Source: Henckelia pumila
Taxonomy: Eukaryota; Streptophyta; Magnoliopsida; Lamiales; Gesneriaceae
Direction of reading: 5' to 3'
Length of the DNA stretch: 64,000 bases
NCBI RefSeq assembly: GCF_033568475.1
Contig: NC_133121.1
Location: 128,868,375 to 128,932,374 of the forward strand
This document shows, one piece after another, positions 33,260 through 45,597 of this stretch. The notes under the pieces are model-generated. The model saw only the letters and a list, made by a program, of their open reading frames with translations, did no database searches and had not been told where the DNA came from. Position numbers and translations under genes: made by a program. Every line of letters starts with the position of its first letter. Position 1 is the stretch's first letter.

Positions 33260-34603
33260 TGTAGTAGCCCGTACCCTAATTGAGTAATTAAAAGATTAAT
33301 ACTAATTAAATAAATTGGGTATCGGACGGATCGGAAGCTCCGAAAGCACGATCGAAAGCTCCGAACAGGATCGGAAGCTCCGATGAGCGATCGGAGGCAC
33401 CGATGATATTACATCATCCATGACGTGTGGTTAGATCGGAAGCTCCAATCAGGATCGAAAGCTCCGATCACCCTTATCCGGAGTCAACAAGTGATATTTT
33501 GACACGTGGCAGATCAGGATCTTCAAAAGCTCCGATGGCAGGATTGGACGTTCCGATCGAGGTTCGAACGTTCCGATCGAGGATCGAAATCTCTGATCGT
33601 TGTCTATAAATAGAGGGTCGAGGCTTCATTTCCAATTGCCAATTCCGAGTATTTCCATCTCCTTTCTAGTCTATTCGAGTTGTTCTAGCCTTCCTAGGCT
33701 TGACCCGGTGGTTGTCGAGGCGTTTGACAGTCGTAGCAGAGTTGTGCCCAAGTTCTGGAGGCATCGACATCAAAGGGCTAACGACGGACGAAGGTATAGC
33801 TTTTGCTTTCTATAAATATTTAGGAGTATGCAATAGCTTAGTTAAGGATTTTAGAGCGCTATAATGATAGTAGTATCATTTAGCAGTGTAGAGCATACTA
33901 TAGGCGTGGACCTAGAGTTGGTAGAGCTTGCACTGATTTGAGGTACGAAAGTACTGTTCGAGATATCCTGACTAAGTATGCATGTATTATGTGACTGCAT
34001 GGTTTATATGTCATTGATTTATGCTGCATTCATTTGCATACTGAGCTATCTCCTTTGAGATGTCTGTTAGTAGGGTTTTTCCCTATCCTGTTAGTGGTTG
34101 GACTTCCATCGATTTGGGTCCGGAATATCCACTGGTATTATGGTATGGGATCCACCTCCTGAAGCGACGGCACAGCGTGCTACATACCAGGGCCCGGTCT
34201 GTCTCTGTTATCTGATCCTTGACCTCGAGTTTATAGGGAGTTCACTTTGCATGCATGTATACTCATACTCTCGTACTGAGCGTTGTATGCTCACGTCTCG
34301 TACTCTGTGTTTCTGGACACCCTATTCCATGGGACAGGTTTGCGATTGGACGAGGCGGGTGGATCCAGGAGGGGCTAGTCAGTGGTTGACCAGCTGGAGC
34401 TTCGTCTAGGTTTTATTTCTGTTGTTTTGAGGTTGATACAGCTATTCGATTTGGTTGTATATTATTTGGACAAATTACAGATTCCTTTACTTGGGATTGT
34501 ATAATGTTTATGGTTTCCGCAAGATTATTCTGATATCTGTTTTAATTAAGTTAATTGCATGTCTAAGTTCTGTTAGTAGGTGATCCGGGTAAGGGTCACT
34601 ACA
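33260..34603 (+). repeat. 5' LTR of element B
   Basis: 1344 bp. U3 (33320-33600) holds palindromes of the form GATCGGAAGCTCCGATC, many with CpG-type changes. It also has ACGT-core motifs, CATGACGTGTGG (about 33418) and GACACGTGGCAG (about 33500), like plant ABRE/G-box sites. TATA box TATAAATA at 33605-33612. Confidence 0.92.
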
Positions 34604-34607
34604 TTTA

Positions 34608-34622
34608 TGGTATCAAAGCATG
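34608..34622 (+). promoter_or_regulatory. Primer binding site of element B
   Basis: TGGTATCAAAGCATG, four bases after the LTR end. It fits initiator tRNA-Met with a G-to-A change in the usual TGGTATCAGAGC. Confidence 0.85.
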
Positions 34623-34668
34623 CAAAAGTATTCTTGGGATTTAGTCTCATCATGAGGTATTTTTGTAG

Positions 34669-37600
34669 ATGGCAAATCGTGACGACCAGAGTTCTCATGG
34701 CAGTATTGGTGGGCGTTGGGGTGATGCCGACCGAGAGCATCGTCGAGAACGGCGTCATCGTCATCATAATGACGAGCGTTTCACTGTGCGTCGATTCTTA
34801 GCTATGGGTCCTAAGCCCTTAGTTGGAGGCGAGTCTTCGGAGGATGCGGAGAACTGGTTAGACCGCATGGAGACGACTTTTCAGACTTTCCAATGCACCG
34901 AGGAGCAGAAGATGGAGACCCTTGGCTATCTTCTGGATGGGCGAGCGCATAGGTAGTGGAGGTTTACTTCTGCACCTTTTGTTGCGGCGAGAGGAGTGGC
35001 CACCTGGGCCGAGTTTCGCACAGCTTTCCAAAAGCGGTATTTTCCTCCTGCACTCCGTCAGTCGAAGGCAGGCGAGCTACTGAGTCTGCGACAGGGAGCC
35101 ATGTCTATCGATGAGTATCAGCAGAAGTTCTTTGATCTGCTATCCATTGACCCGAGATTGATGATAGCTCAGAGATGAAGTATAATCTGTTCCTTCAGGG
35201 CCTTAACCCTGAGATCCATGACCGTGTGGCGGTTGGCGACGACATGTCCTACGAGGGTTTGGTTAGCCGTTGTCACCAGGCGGAGGACAGCATTCAGCGG
35301 AACAGGTCTTTTCCTCAGTCGAGGCCTGCTAGTTCTTTGGGTCCCCGTGCCCAAACTTTCAAGAAGTCTGGATCTACTTCTTCTTCCTCTGGTTCTGGAG
35401 GTGTTGTCCATTTTGGTAAGAAGGACAAGTGTGATCACTGTGGGAAGAACCATCCATCCGACAAGTACCGTAGAGCTTCTGGAGCTTGTTTCCGTTGTGG
35501 AGAGACTGGTCATATCCGGAGGGATTGTCCACTGTCTGGGGGAGGCGGTTTTGGTTCAGGTTCATGATTTAGTTCTCAGGCCATCGTTCAGCAGAGGTCG
35601 CAGGGACAGCCTGCTGGGAGTTCTCATTTGAGGCCACAAGCTTCTGGCCAGGTGTTTGCCTTGAGGCATGATCAGGCTGTGGAGGAGAATGAGAAAGTCA
35701 TCGCAGGTACATTTTTTCTTTATGGTATACCTGCTCTTGTACTTATTGACACTGGTGCATCTCATTCCTTCATTTCTGCACGTTTTGTTAAGAGGCATAA
35801 GTTACCATGCATTGCACTAGACGTAGTGATGTCTGTTTCTACTCCGATGGGCCAATCTGATTTGGCTAAGCGTCTAGTGATAGGTTGCCCTTTAGAGTTC
35901 GAAGGGAACATTCTGTTAGCGAATCTCATGGTCCTGGCGATGGACGACTTTGATTGCATTCTGGGAATAGATATGTTGACTACCTATCGAGCTTCAGTGG
36001 ACTGCTATCAGAGATTAGTACGCTTTCATCCGGAGGGGAGTGAGAGCTGGTTTTTCTATGGTGAGGGAGCGCGACCCAAGATGCCTTTGGTATCAGCTTT
36101 GAGAGCCTGTCGAGCTCTAGAGTCTGGCGGGGAAGGCTACCTTATCTATGCAGTTGATTTGTCCGCTGAGAGTATTGGGATAGAGAGCATTCCTGTTGTG
36201 AATGAATTTCCAGATGTATTTCCTGATGAGATTTCGGGTTTTCCTCCTGCTAGGGAAGTCGAGTTTGGCATAGAGTTGATGCCGGGTACTTCACCTATTT
36301 CTCGAGCACCGTATCGTCTGGCTCCGTCAGAGATGTGTGAATTGAAGAATCAGCTACAGGATCTTTTGGACAAGGGGTACATTCATCCTAGTGTATCTCC
36401 TTGGGGAGCTCCTGTTCTCTTTGTAAAGAAGAAGGATGGGTCGATGCGGTTGTGCATTGACTATCGACAGCTGAATCGAGTCACTGTAAAGAACAAGTAT
36501 CCGTTGCCTCGTATTGATGACTTGTTTGATCAGCTGCAGGGCATGTTAATTTACTCCAAGATTGACTTGAGATCTGGGTATCATCAGTTGAGAGTTCGTA
36601 ATCAGGACGTAGCCAAGACTGCATTCCGTACTCGCTATGGGCATTACGAGTTCCTAGTGATGCCATTTGGTTTGACTAATGCGCCGGCTATATTCATGGA
36701 TTTGATGAACCGTGTCTTCAGGGAGTATTTGGACAAGTTTGTCGTGGTCTTCATTGACGATATCTTGGTGTATTCGCGTAATACGGAAGAGCATGTTTCT
36801 TACTTGCGGTTGGTACTGCAGACTCTTCGGGATGAGCAGTTGTACGCCAAACTGAGCAAGTGTGAGTTCTGGATGGATCGAGTGGTATTTCTTGGCCATA
36901 TCATATCCAGGGAGGGGATTTCTGTTGATCCAAGCAAGATTGAAGCGGTACTTAATTGGTCGCCTCCGACGACAATTGCTGAGATCCGTAGTTTTTTGGG
37001 TCTAGCAGGGTATTACCGTCGCTTCATTCTGAACTTCTCTCAGTTAGCTCGACCTTTGACGCAGCTTACCCGCAAGGGTGCGGATTTCGAGTGGTCCTCC
37101 GAGTGTGAGGATAATTTCTGTGAGCTTCGATGGCGGTTGACTTCTGCGCCGGTGTTGGCATTACCGTCAGGATCTGGAGGGTATGTGGTATACACTGATG
37201 CTTGTCTTCAGGGGTTAGGTTGTATTCTGACTCAGAATGGGCATGTGATCGCATACGCTTTTAGACAGCTGAAGCTTCATGAGGACAACTATCCAGTCCA
37301 TGATTTGGAATTGGCAGCCATTGTGTTTGCTTTGAAGATCTGGCGTCATTATCTGTATGACGAGAAATTTGAAATCTTCACCGACCATAAGAGTCTCAAG
37401 TATTTGTTCACTCAGGCGGAGTTGAACATGAGGCAGAGACGTTGGATGGACTTGCTTAAGGACTATGATTGCGAGATTAAGTACCATTAGGGAGCTGCTA
37501 ATTTCACCGCTGATGCCTTGAGTCGCAAGGTGCGACTATCCGCACTTCAGAATTGTTCAATGTCTAGTGCGATCAGTGAGTGTTGTACTTCAGGTTATAC

Positions 37601-39086
37601 CTTCAAACATAAGAAAGGTATGCAGAGTATCCAGATGTTTGCGATACTATCTGAGCCAGCTTTGTATTTGCAGATTCGAGATGCTCAGATGTCTGATTCG
37701 AAGACCCAGCGTTTAGCTCGTCTAGCTAACGAGGGTAGCTCGTCTGGATTTCATTATCAGTCAGATGGCTTTCTGTGTTTGTTAGGTAGGCTTGTGATTC
37801 CGCAGGATGAAGAGTTGCGAGAGGAGATTTTGTCTCAGGCGCACCGCACTAAGTTGAGTATTCATCCTGGGAGCAACAAGATGTACAAGGATCTACGTAC
37901 TCGTTTCTGGTGGAAGGGAATGAAACGTAGTGTTTATCAGTTTGTTTCGAGATGTTTGGTGTGTCAACAAGTCAAGGCAGAGCACCGACGACCTGGAGGA
38001 TTGCTTCATAGTCTGCCTATTCCTGAATGGAAATGGGAGTTTATCACAATGGACTTTGTGACCCATTTGCCGGTATCCCCGAGGAACTGTGATGCTATCT
38101 GGGTTGTGGTGAACCGACTCACCAAGTCAGCGCATTTTATTGCCTATAGCCGGGAGTACAATGTGGATCGTATGGCTCGGTTGTACATTCAGGAGATCGT
38201 TCGACTTAATGGAGTGTCTGTGAGCATTGTCAGCGATCGGGACCCCAGGTTCACTTCTAGATTCTGGGGGAGTGTTCAGCGTGCGATGGGTACTACTCTC
38301 AGTTTGAGTACTGCCTATCATCCGGAGACTGATGGTCAGTCGGAGCGCACTATCCGTACTTTGGAGGATATGCTTAGAGCGTGCGTCATGGATTTTGGTT
38401 CTGCCTCGCAGGATCATTTGCCATTGATCGAGTTTGCGTACAACAACAACTATCATACTAGTATTGGTATGACACCTTTTGAGGCGTTGTACGGGCGACG
38501 TTGTCGTACTCTACTCTTCTGGAAAGAAGTGGGGGAGAGAGAGACTGGGGAACAGGAGTTTATCCAGCAGGCGATAGACATTGTTGATCAGATCAAGAAA
38601 CAGATTGAGACTGCACAGGATCGTCAGGACAGATATGCTAATGTAAAGCGTAGGCCTTTGCAGTTCGATGTCGGGGAGAAAGTATTTCTGAGAGTGTCAC
38701 CTTTCCGCAAGATTCTCAGATTTGGCCTTAAGGGCAAGTTATCTCCCAGGTTTATCGGTCCGTTTGAGATCTTGGAGAGCATTGGCGATTTGGCTTATCG
38801 ACTAGCTTTGCCACCGCATCTATCCAATATTCACGACGTGTTCCACGTATCTCTGTTGCGACGGTATGTGGCGGATGAATCTCATATTCTGCAACGGTCT
38901 GAGGTTCATGTGAACAAGGATTTGACCTATGTTGAGAAACCTATTCGTATCCTGGATTATAAGGATAAGGTTTTACGGAACAAACTCATTCCTTTTGTTT
39001 TAGTTCAGTGGCAGCGCCGAGGTACTGAGGAAGCTACTTGGGAGCTTGAGGACAGGATGCGTGAAGATCATCCTGAGTTGTTTTGA
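34669..39086 (+). pseudogene. gag-pol: Element B gag-pol with chromodomain
   Basis: Starts MANRDDQSSH. Capsid (FLAMGPKPLVGG, ENWLDRMETTF), then ATWAEFRTAFQKRYF. CCHC knuckle [14 protein letters not shown] near 35490. Protease [12 protein letters not shown] (about 35740), reverse transcriptase with FGLTNA and FIDDILVYS (about 36752), RNase H ([11 protein letters not shown], about 37190), integrase finger and core ([31 protein letters not shown]), and a C-terminal chromodomain-like block ending EDHPELF. Breaks: TAG 34954, a one-base deletion near 35145, TGA 35565, TAG 37488. All enzyme signatures survive. It is the best-preserved chromovirus in the window. Confidence 0.94.
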
Positions 39087-39205
39087 TTTCATTCTTAGTT
39101 GTATTCAGTTGCAAACTCTGTAAACGTTTGATTTGATTAAATAATGTTTTTGATTTATGTATTACATTCAGTACTTAAGATCTGATTTCGAGAACGAAAT
39201 ATCTT

Positions 39206-39218
39206 AAGTGGGGGAGAA
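39206..39218 (+). promoter_or_regulatory. Polypurine tract of element B
   Basis: AAGTGGGGGAGAA immediately before the 3' LTR. The identical tract precedes element A's right LTR at 42820-42832. It primes plus-strand DNA synthesis. Confidence 0.9.
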
Positions 39219-40561
39219 TGTAGTAGCCCGTACCCTAATTGAGTAATTAAAGGATTAATGCTAATTAAATAAATTGGGTACGGATGGATCGGAAGCTTCG
39301 AAGGCACGATCGGAAGCTCCGAACAGGATCGGAAGCTCCGATGAGCGATCGGAGGCATCGATGATATTACGTCATCCATGACGTGTGGTTAGATCGGAAG
39401 CTCCGATCAGGATCGGAAGCTCCGATCACCCCTATCCGGAGTCAACAAGTGATATTTTGACACGTGGCAGATCAGGATCTTCGGAAGCTCCGATGGCAGG
39501 ATCGGATGTTCCGATTGAGGTTCGAACGTTCCGATCGAGGATCGGAAGCTCCGATCGTTGTCTATAAATAAAGGGTCGAGGCTTCATTTCCAATTTCCAA
39601 TTCCGAGTATTTTCCTCTCCTTTCTAGTCTATTCGAGTTGTTCTAGCCTTTCTAGGCTTGACCCGGTGGTCGTCGAGGCGTTCGACAGTCGTAGCAGAGT
39701 TGTGCCCAAGTTCTAGAGGCATCGACATCAAAGGGCTAACGACGGACGAAGGTATAGCTTTTGCTTCCTATAAATATTTAGGAGTATGCAATAGCTTAGT
39801 TAAGGCTTTTAGAGCGCTATAATGATAGTAGTATAATTTGGCAGTGTAGAGCAGACTATAGGCGTGGACCTAGAGTTGGTAGAGCTTCCACTGATTTGAG
39901 GTACGAAAGTACTGTTCGAGATATCCTGACTGAGTATGCATGTATTATGTGACTGCATGGTTTATATGTCATTGATTTATGCTGCATTCATTTGCATACT
40001 GAGCTATCTCCTTCGAGATGCCTGTTAGTAGGGTTTTTCCCTATCCTGTTAGTGGTTGGACTTCCATCGATTTGGGTCCGGCATATCCACTGGTATTATG
40101 GTATGGGAGCCACCTCCTGAAGCGACGGCACAACGTGCTAAATACCAGGGCCCGGTCTGTCTCTGTTATCTGATCCTTGACCTTGAGTTTATAGGGAGTT
40201 CACTTTGCATGCATGTATACTCATACTCTCGTACTGAGCATTTTATGCTCACGTCTCGTACTCTGTGTTTTTGGACACCCTATTCCATGGGGTAGGTTTG
40301 CGATTGGACGAGGCGGGTGGATCAAGGAGGGGCTAGTCAGTGGTTGACCAGCTGGAGCTTTGTCTAGGTTTTATTTCTGTTGTTTTGAGGTTGATACAGC
40401 TATTCGATTTGGTTGTATATTACTTGAAAAAATTACAGATTCCTTTACTTGGGATTGTATAATGTTTATGGTTTCCGCAAGATTATTCTGATATCTGTTT
40501 TAATTAAGTTAATTGCATGCCTAAGTTCTGTTAGTAGGTGATCCGGGTAAGGGTCACTACA
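39219..40561 (+). repeat. 3' LTR of element B
   Basis: 1343 bp, with TATA box TATAAATA at 39563-39570. Its palindrome array is better preserved than in the 5' LTR. Confidence 0.94.
39287..39556. repeat. Array of about ten short palindromes in the U3 of element B
   Basis: GATCGGAAGCTCCGAT-like units begin near 39289, 39309, 39328, 39346, 39392, 39410, 39478, 39500, 39520 and 39540, all upstream of the TATA box. The core half-site is TCGGA/TCCGA. The corresponding 33330-33600 array in the 5' LTR shows several copies decayed to TCGAAAG or TTGGACG. Confidence 0.88.
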
Positions 40562-40566
40562 GGTAC

Positions 40567-42698
40567 TTAATTGGTCGCGTCCGACGACAGTTGCTGAGAT
40601 CCGTAGTTTTTTGGGTCTAGCAGGGTATTATCTTCATTTCATTCTGAACTTCTCTCAGCTAGCTCGACCTTTGACGCAGCTTACCCGCAAGGGTGTGAAT
40701 TTTGAGTGGTCCTCCGAGTGTGAGGAGAATTTCTGTGAGCTTCGACGGCGGTTGACTTTTGCGCCAGTGTTGACATTACCGTTAGGATCTGGGGGGTATG
40801 TGGTGTACACTGATGCTTCTCTTCAGGGGTTAGGTTGTGTCCTAACTCAGAATGGGCATGTGATCGCATACGCTTCTAGATAGCAAAAGCTTCACGAGGA
40901 CAACTACCCAGTCCATGATTTGGAGTTAGCAGCCATTGTGTTCGCTTTGAAGATCTGGCGTCATTATCTGTATGGCGAGAAATTTGAGATCTTCACCGAC
41001 TATAAGAGTCTCAAATATTTGTTCACTCAGGCGGAGTTGAACATGAGGCAGAGACGTTGGATGGACTTGCTTAAGGACTATGATTGCAAGATTAAGTACC
41101 ATCCGGGAGCTGCTAATCTCACCGCTGATGCTTTGAGTCGCAAGGTGCGACTATCCGCACTTCAGACTTGTTCGATGTCTAGTGCGATCAGTGACTGTTG
41201 TACTTTAGGATATAGCTTCAAGCATAAGAAAGGTATGCAGAGTATCCAGATGTTTGCGATATTATCTGAGTCGGCTTTGTATTCACGGATTTGAGATGCT
41301 TAGATGTCTGATTCGAAGACCCAGCGTTTAGCTCGTCTAGCTAACGAGGGTAGCTCGTCTGGATTTTATTATTAGTCAGATGGCTTTCTGTGTTTGTCTG
41401 GTAGGCTTGTGATTCCGCAGGATGAAGAGTTGCGAGAGGAGATTTTGTCTCAGGTGCATCGCACTAAGTTGAGTATTCATCCTGAAAGCAACAAGATGTA
41501 CAAGGATCTACATACTCGTTTCTGGTGGAAGGGAATAAAACGCAGTGTTTATCAGTTTGTTTCGAGATGTTTGGTGTGTCAACAGGTCAAGGCAGAGCAC
41601 CGAAGACCTGGAGGATTGCTGCACAGTCTGCCTATTCCTGAATGGAAATGAGAGTTTATCACAATGGACTTTGTGACCCATTTGTCGTTATCCCCGAGGA
41701 ACTGTGATGCTATCTGGGTTGTGGTGGACCGACTCACCAAGTCAGCGCATTTCATTGTCTATAGCCGGGAGTACAATGTGGATCGTATGGCTCGGTTGTA
41801 CATTCAGGAGATCGTTCGACTTCATGGAGTGCCTGTGAGCATTGTCAGCGATCGGGACCCCAGGTTTACTTCTAGATTCTGGGGGAGTGTTCAGCATGCG
41901 ATGGGTACTACTCTCAGTTTAAGTACTGCCTATCATCCGGAGACTGATGGTCAGTCAGAGCGCACTATCCGTACTTTGGAGGATATGCTTAGAGCGTGCG
42001 TCATGGATTTTGGTTCAGCCTGGCATGATCATTTGCCATTGATCGAGTTCGCGTACAACAACAGCTATCATTCTAGTATTGGGATGACACCTTTTGAGGC
42101 GTTGTACGGGCAACGTTGTCGTACTCCACTCTTCTGGGAAGAAGTGGGGGAGAGACAGGCTGAGGGACCGGAGCTTATCCAGCAGGCGGTAGACATTGTT
42201 GATCAGATCAAGAAACGGATTAAGACTGCAAAGGATCATCAGGCCAGCTATGCTAATACCAAGCGTCGGCCTTTGCAGTTCGATGTCGGGAAGAAAGTGT
42301 TTCTGAGAGTGTCACCTTTCCGCAAAATTCTTAGATTTGGCCTTAAGGGCAAGTTGTCTCCCAGGTTTATCGGTCAGTTTGAGATCTTGGAGAGCATTGA
42401 CGATTTGGCTTATCGACTAGCTTTGCCACCGCATCTTTCCAGTATTCACGACGTGTTCCACGTATCTCTGTTGCGACGGTATGTGGCGGATGAATCTCAT
42501 ATTCTGCAGCGGTCTGAGGTTCAGGTGAAGGATTTGAATTATGTTGAGAAACCTATTCGTATCCTGGATTATAAGGATAAGGTTTTACGGAACAAAGTCA
42601 TTCCTATGGTTTTAGTTCAGTGACAACGCCGAGGCACTGAGGAAGCTACTTGGGAGCTTGAGGACAGGATGCGTGAAGACCATCCTGAGTTGTTTTGA
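40567..42698 (+). pseudogene. pol: Element A pol, continued (RNase H, integrase, chromodomain)
   Basis: Continues the frame broken at 33259: the end of reverse transcriptase, RNase H (VYTDASLQGLG, about 40805), integrase finger and core ([31 protein letters not shown]) and the chromodomain-like end EDHPELF at 42698. In-frame stops at 40881, 41292, 41301, 41373, 41649 and 42621 are all visible as single C-to-T or G-to-A changes (one also has a neighbouring change) against element B at the same codons. No frameshift was noticed in this part. Confidence 0.93.
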
Positions 42699-42832
42699 TT
42701 TCATTCTTTAAGTTGTATTCAGTTGCAAACTCTGTAAACGTTTGATTTGAATAAAGAATGTTTCTGATTTTTGTATTACATTCAGTACTTAAGATCTGTT
42801 TTCGAGGACGAAACATCTTAAGTGGGGGAGAA

Positions 42833-44204
42833 TGTAGTAGCTCGTGCCCGAAATCAGTGATTAAGTGTTAATCAATTCATTAATCCTACTAGTTAAGAGT
42901 AAACGTGATTAAGGGAACTCTTAATAGGTTAACGAAGTCCGAAATTGGATTCAGAACACTTGAAAATGGTTTGAGGGTCATCGAGTTTGGAGGCTCTGAA
43001 GTCAAGGTTCGGACGGTCCGAAGTCAGGGTTCGGACGATCCAAAGAGTGGTTCGGACGCTCCGAACATGCTGCCGACAGTCGTCATGGATGATGTGATCA
43101 TGCTGACGTAAGCAATGATGTAATATCGTGTTCGAACGACCCAAAGCCCAGTTCGGACGACCCGAAGCCCAGTTCGGACGATCCGAACTCCGTCTATAAA
43201 TAGGGGGTGCCGAGCTCATTTTTGAGTGCACCGATCCCTCTCTTCTCTCTCGATTCCTTAGCCTTATAACTCATATATAGGGAATTCTAGGCATCCCGTG
43301 GGGAATCCGGAAGTGGCATAGCAGTCCAGGCGTCGTAGCGGAGCTGTGGCCTAGTTTTGAGGCACTCGACAGCAAAGGGCTAACGACGGACGAAGGTATA
43401 GATTTTGCTTCCTATAAATATTTAGGAGTATGCAATAGCTTAGTTAAGGCTTTTAGAGCGCTATAATGATAGTAGTATCATTTGGCAGTGTAGAGCAGAC
43501 TATAGGCGTGGACCTAGAGTTGGTAAAGTTTGCACTGATTTGAGGTACGAAAGTACTGTTCAAGATATCCTGACTGAGTATGCATGTATTATGTGACTGC
43601 ATGGTTTATATGTCATTGATTTATGCTGCATTCATTTGCATACTGAGCTATCTCCTTCGAGATGTTTGTTAGTAGGGTTTTTTCCTATCCTGTTAGTGGT
43701 TGGACTTCCATCGATTTGGGCCCGGCATATCCACTTGTATTATGGTATGGGAGCTACCTCCTAAAGCGACGGCACATCGTGCTACATACCAGGGCCCGGT
43801 CTGTCTCTGTTATCTGATCCTTGACCTCGAGTTTATAGGGATTTCACTTTGCATGCATGTATACTCATACTCTCGTGCTGAGCGTTTTATGCTCACGTCT
43901 CATACTCTGTGTTTCTGGACACCCTATTCCATGGGGCAGGTTTGCGATTGGACGAGGCGGGTGGTTCCAAGAGGGGCTAGACTGTGGTTGGCCAGCTGGA
44001 GCTTCGTCTAGGTTTATTTCTGTTGTTTTGGGTTGATACAGCTTTCGATTTGGTTGTATAATTTATTTTGGGTATTTACAGATTCTTTTATTTGGGATTA
44101 TATAATGTTTATGGTTTCCGCAGTTTTATTCTGATATCTGTTTAATTAAGTTAATTGCATGCCTAAGTTCTGTTTAGTAGGTGATCCAGGTAAGGGTCAC
44201 TACA
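42833..44204 (+). repeat. Right LTR of element A
   Basis: 1372 bp, preceded by AAGTGGGGGAGAA. TATA box TATAAATA at 43195-43202. U3 (about 43000-43190) has at least six units of TTCGGACGNTCCGAA-type palindromes, so the array occupies the same place as in B but with another core sequence. Confidence 0.94.
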
Positions 44205-44751
44205 AAACCCACCACCATTTAAAAGGAAGCGAGGAAGACCTAAGATAAAGAGAAGAAAAAGTGCAGATGAAAGCAGAGGAGTTTCTGTTAAAAAGGGACT
44301 AAATCACAGATGTTCTAGATGTTTAGAATTTGGTCACAACAAAGCTACATGTAGCAAACCCATTAATCCAAAATCAAAGTTGTACAAGGTCAGTGAGTTA
44401 TGTTTTTATTTTTAGAATAAAAGTATGTATAATCTTACTAATTTGATTCTCTTTTTTGGCAACTGATGATGTCAATAAATCTAATGAACATGATAATGGG
44501 ATGCCTTCCACACAAGCAAGTAGTACTTTTAGACCAGTTAAACAAGCCAGAAAAAAACACAAGGTATCTTTCAAGATTAAATATTTTAGCAATTAGTAGA
44601 ATTGCATAATTTTCTGAAAGCAAATATGTTGTGTTTGCAGGATTTGAATGCAAGTACGAGGGATGCAACAAGCTTTAGTGGTGTCGGCAACATATTTGCA
44701 ATCACAACTATTGCTAGTGCGAATGCAGAATTTGGAAGCACGACCAACTAG
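44205..44751 (+). pseudogene. MULE transposase, C-terminal part
   Basis: After element A the frame resumes with a basic stretch (FKRKRGRPKIKRRK) and a CCHC knuckle (CSRCLEFGHNKATC, about 44318), the usual tail of plant MULE transposases. Further short exons appear likely. One ends KKHK/GTATCT near 44562 and the next begins CAG/GATTTG near 44641, ending at TAG 44749-44751. The remaining 566 bases to the inverted repeat are untranslated. The function would be DNA binding and multimer formation by the transposase, inferred from the family. Confidence 0.75.
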
Positions 44752-45531
44752 AGCTACTGCTAATATTTTGTATAAATCTTGAAATATGAAGATCTTTATG
44801 AGATTTCTTTTGTTAGACTGGACCAACATCATTCCCAACTGTTTGGCCTTGTATTAACATAATTTTGACTTTATGTTATTGGTTATAAGAAAATGCTTTT
44901 GGGAGTATTAGAGTAAATATTGTTACTTGTATTTAATTCTCCAACTAGTAAATATTGTCAATTCTTAATTTTTTTTCACCAGAATGATTATTAAAAAAAT
45001 AATGACGAATAATATTATAACAAATATCAGATGACCAATTTAGGAGAATTTTATGATGAATATGTATAAAATGTAAGTTGAATTCCAGTAACAATTTAAG
45101 AGACGAGATAAGGGGTAATTTTGTGTTTTCATAATAGAATAGTACAATATATTGATTTTCAGTTGCATTGTATGTGCGTGTTCCAACAATCTCAAGTAAA
45201 AAGGGTAAGTATGCTATTTTTGAAAAAACATTGGAGATGCTAAGCCTATTTATTTTATTGAGGGTATAAATATGCTCTTTTTTTAATTTTATGAGTGGGT
45301 GCCGTGCATTTTGCTCCACTAATAAATATCCACTCCTAGACCCTAGTTGGCATTGTATGTTACAAGTATTAGCAGATCTTTGTATTGATTTGATAGGATT
45401 TTATCCTTGTATATTTATGTTTATATTAGGAGTTTATTTAGGCTTATCTCTTCCGTAGATATCATTGCTTTGTATTTATATATACTCCTTTGTGTGATAA
45501 AAAATATTCATTCGTTCACAAAACTCTTATA

Positions 45532-45541
45532 TGGTATTAGA
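45532..45541 (+). promoter_or_regulatory. Primer binding site of element C
   Basis: TGGTATTAGA directly follows the LTR. It is one change from the common TGGTATCAGA complementary to initiator tRNA-Met. Confidence 0.8.
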
Positions 45542-45597
45542 TTCCCACGGCTCACACCTCTAAACCCTACCCGCTCTGCTCCTCCACCGTTGCCACC

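Larger units (their letters stand above)
33260..40561 (+). mobile_element. Ty3/gypsy chromovirus B (Tekay/Del-like), nested in element A
   Basis: A complete 7.3-kb element of the same family as A. LTRs at 33260-34603 and 39219-40561, TGTAGTAGCCCG...GGTCACTACA. Duplication GGTAC at 33255-33259 and 40562-40566. Primer site at 34608, polypurine tract at 39206-39218. Its LTRs share their downstream half with A's LTRs but have a different U3. Confidence 0.96.
29922..44204 (+). mobile_element. Ty3/gypsy chromovirus A (Tekay/Del-like), inserted in the MULE transposase gene
   Basis: Starts TGTAGTAGCCCG (29922) and ends GGGTCACTACA (44204), with the duplication AAACC at 29917-29921 and 44205-44209. 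The left LTR is joined at about 31242-31246 straight to mid-gag, so the primer site and gag start are lost. Pol is interrupted at 33259 by element B and resumes at 40567. The right LTR is 42833-44204. Confidence 0.95.
27153..45317 (+). mobile_element. Autonomous-type Mutator-like element (MULE), split by nested retrotransposons
   Basis: Terminal inverted repeats of about 115 bp: the left (27153, GGGCAAATTGCAC...) matches the complement of the right end (45317, GGAGCAAAATGCAC...) through ATAAAATTAAAAAAGAGCA, TTTATACCCTCAA and AAATAAATAGGCTTAGC. A 9-bp duplication, ACTAATAAA, is at 27144-27152 and 45318-45326. Removing elements A and B leaves a MULE of about 3.9 kb with a transposase gene. The 9-bp duplication and long inverted ends are diagnostic of Mutator-type elements. 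Confidence 0.93.
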
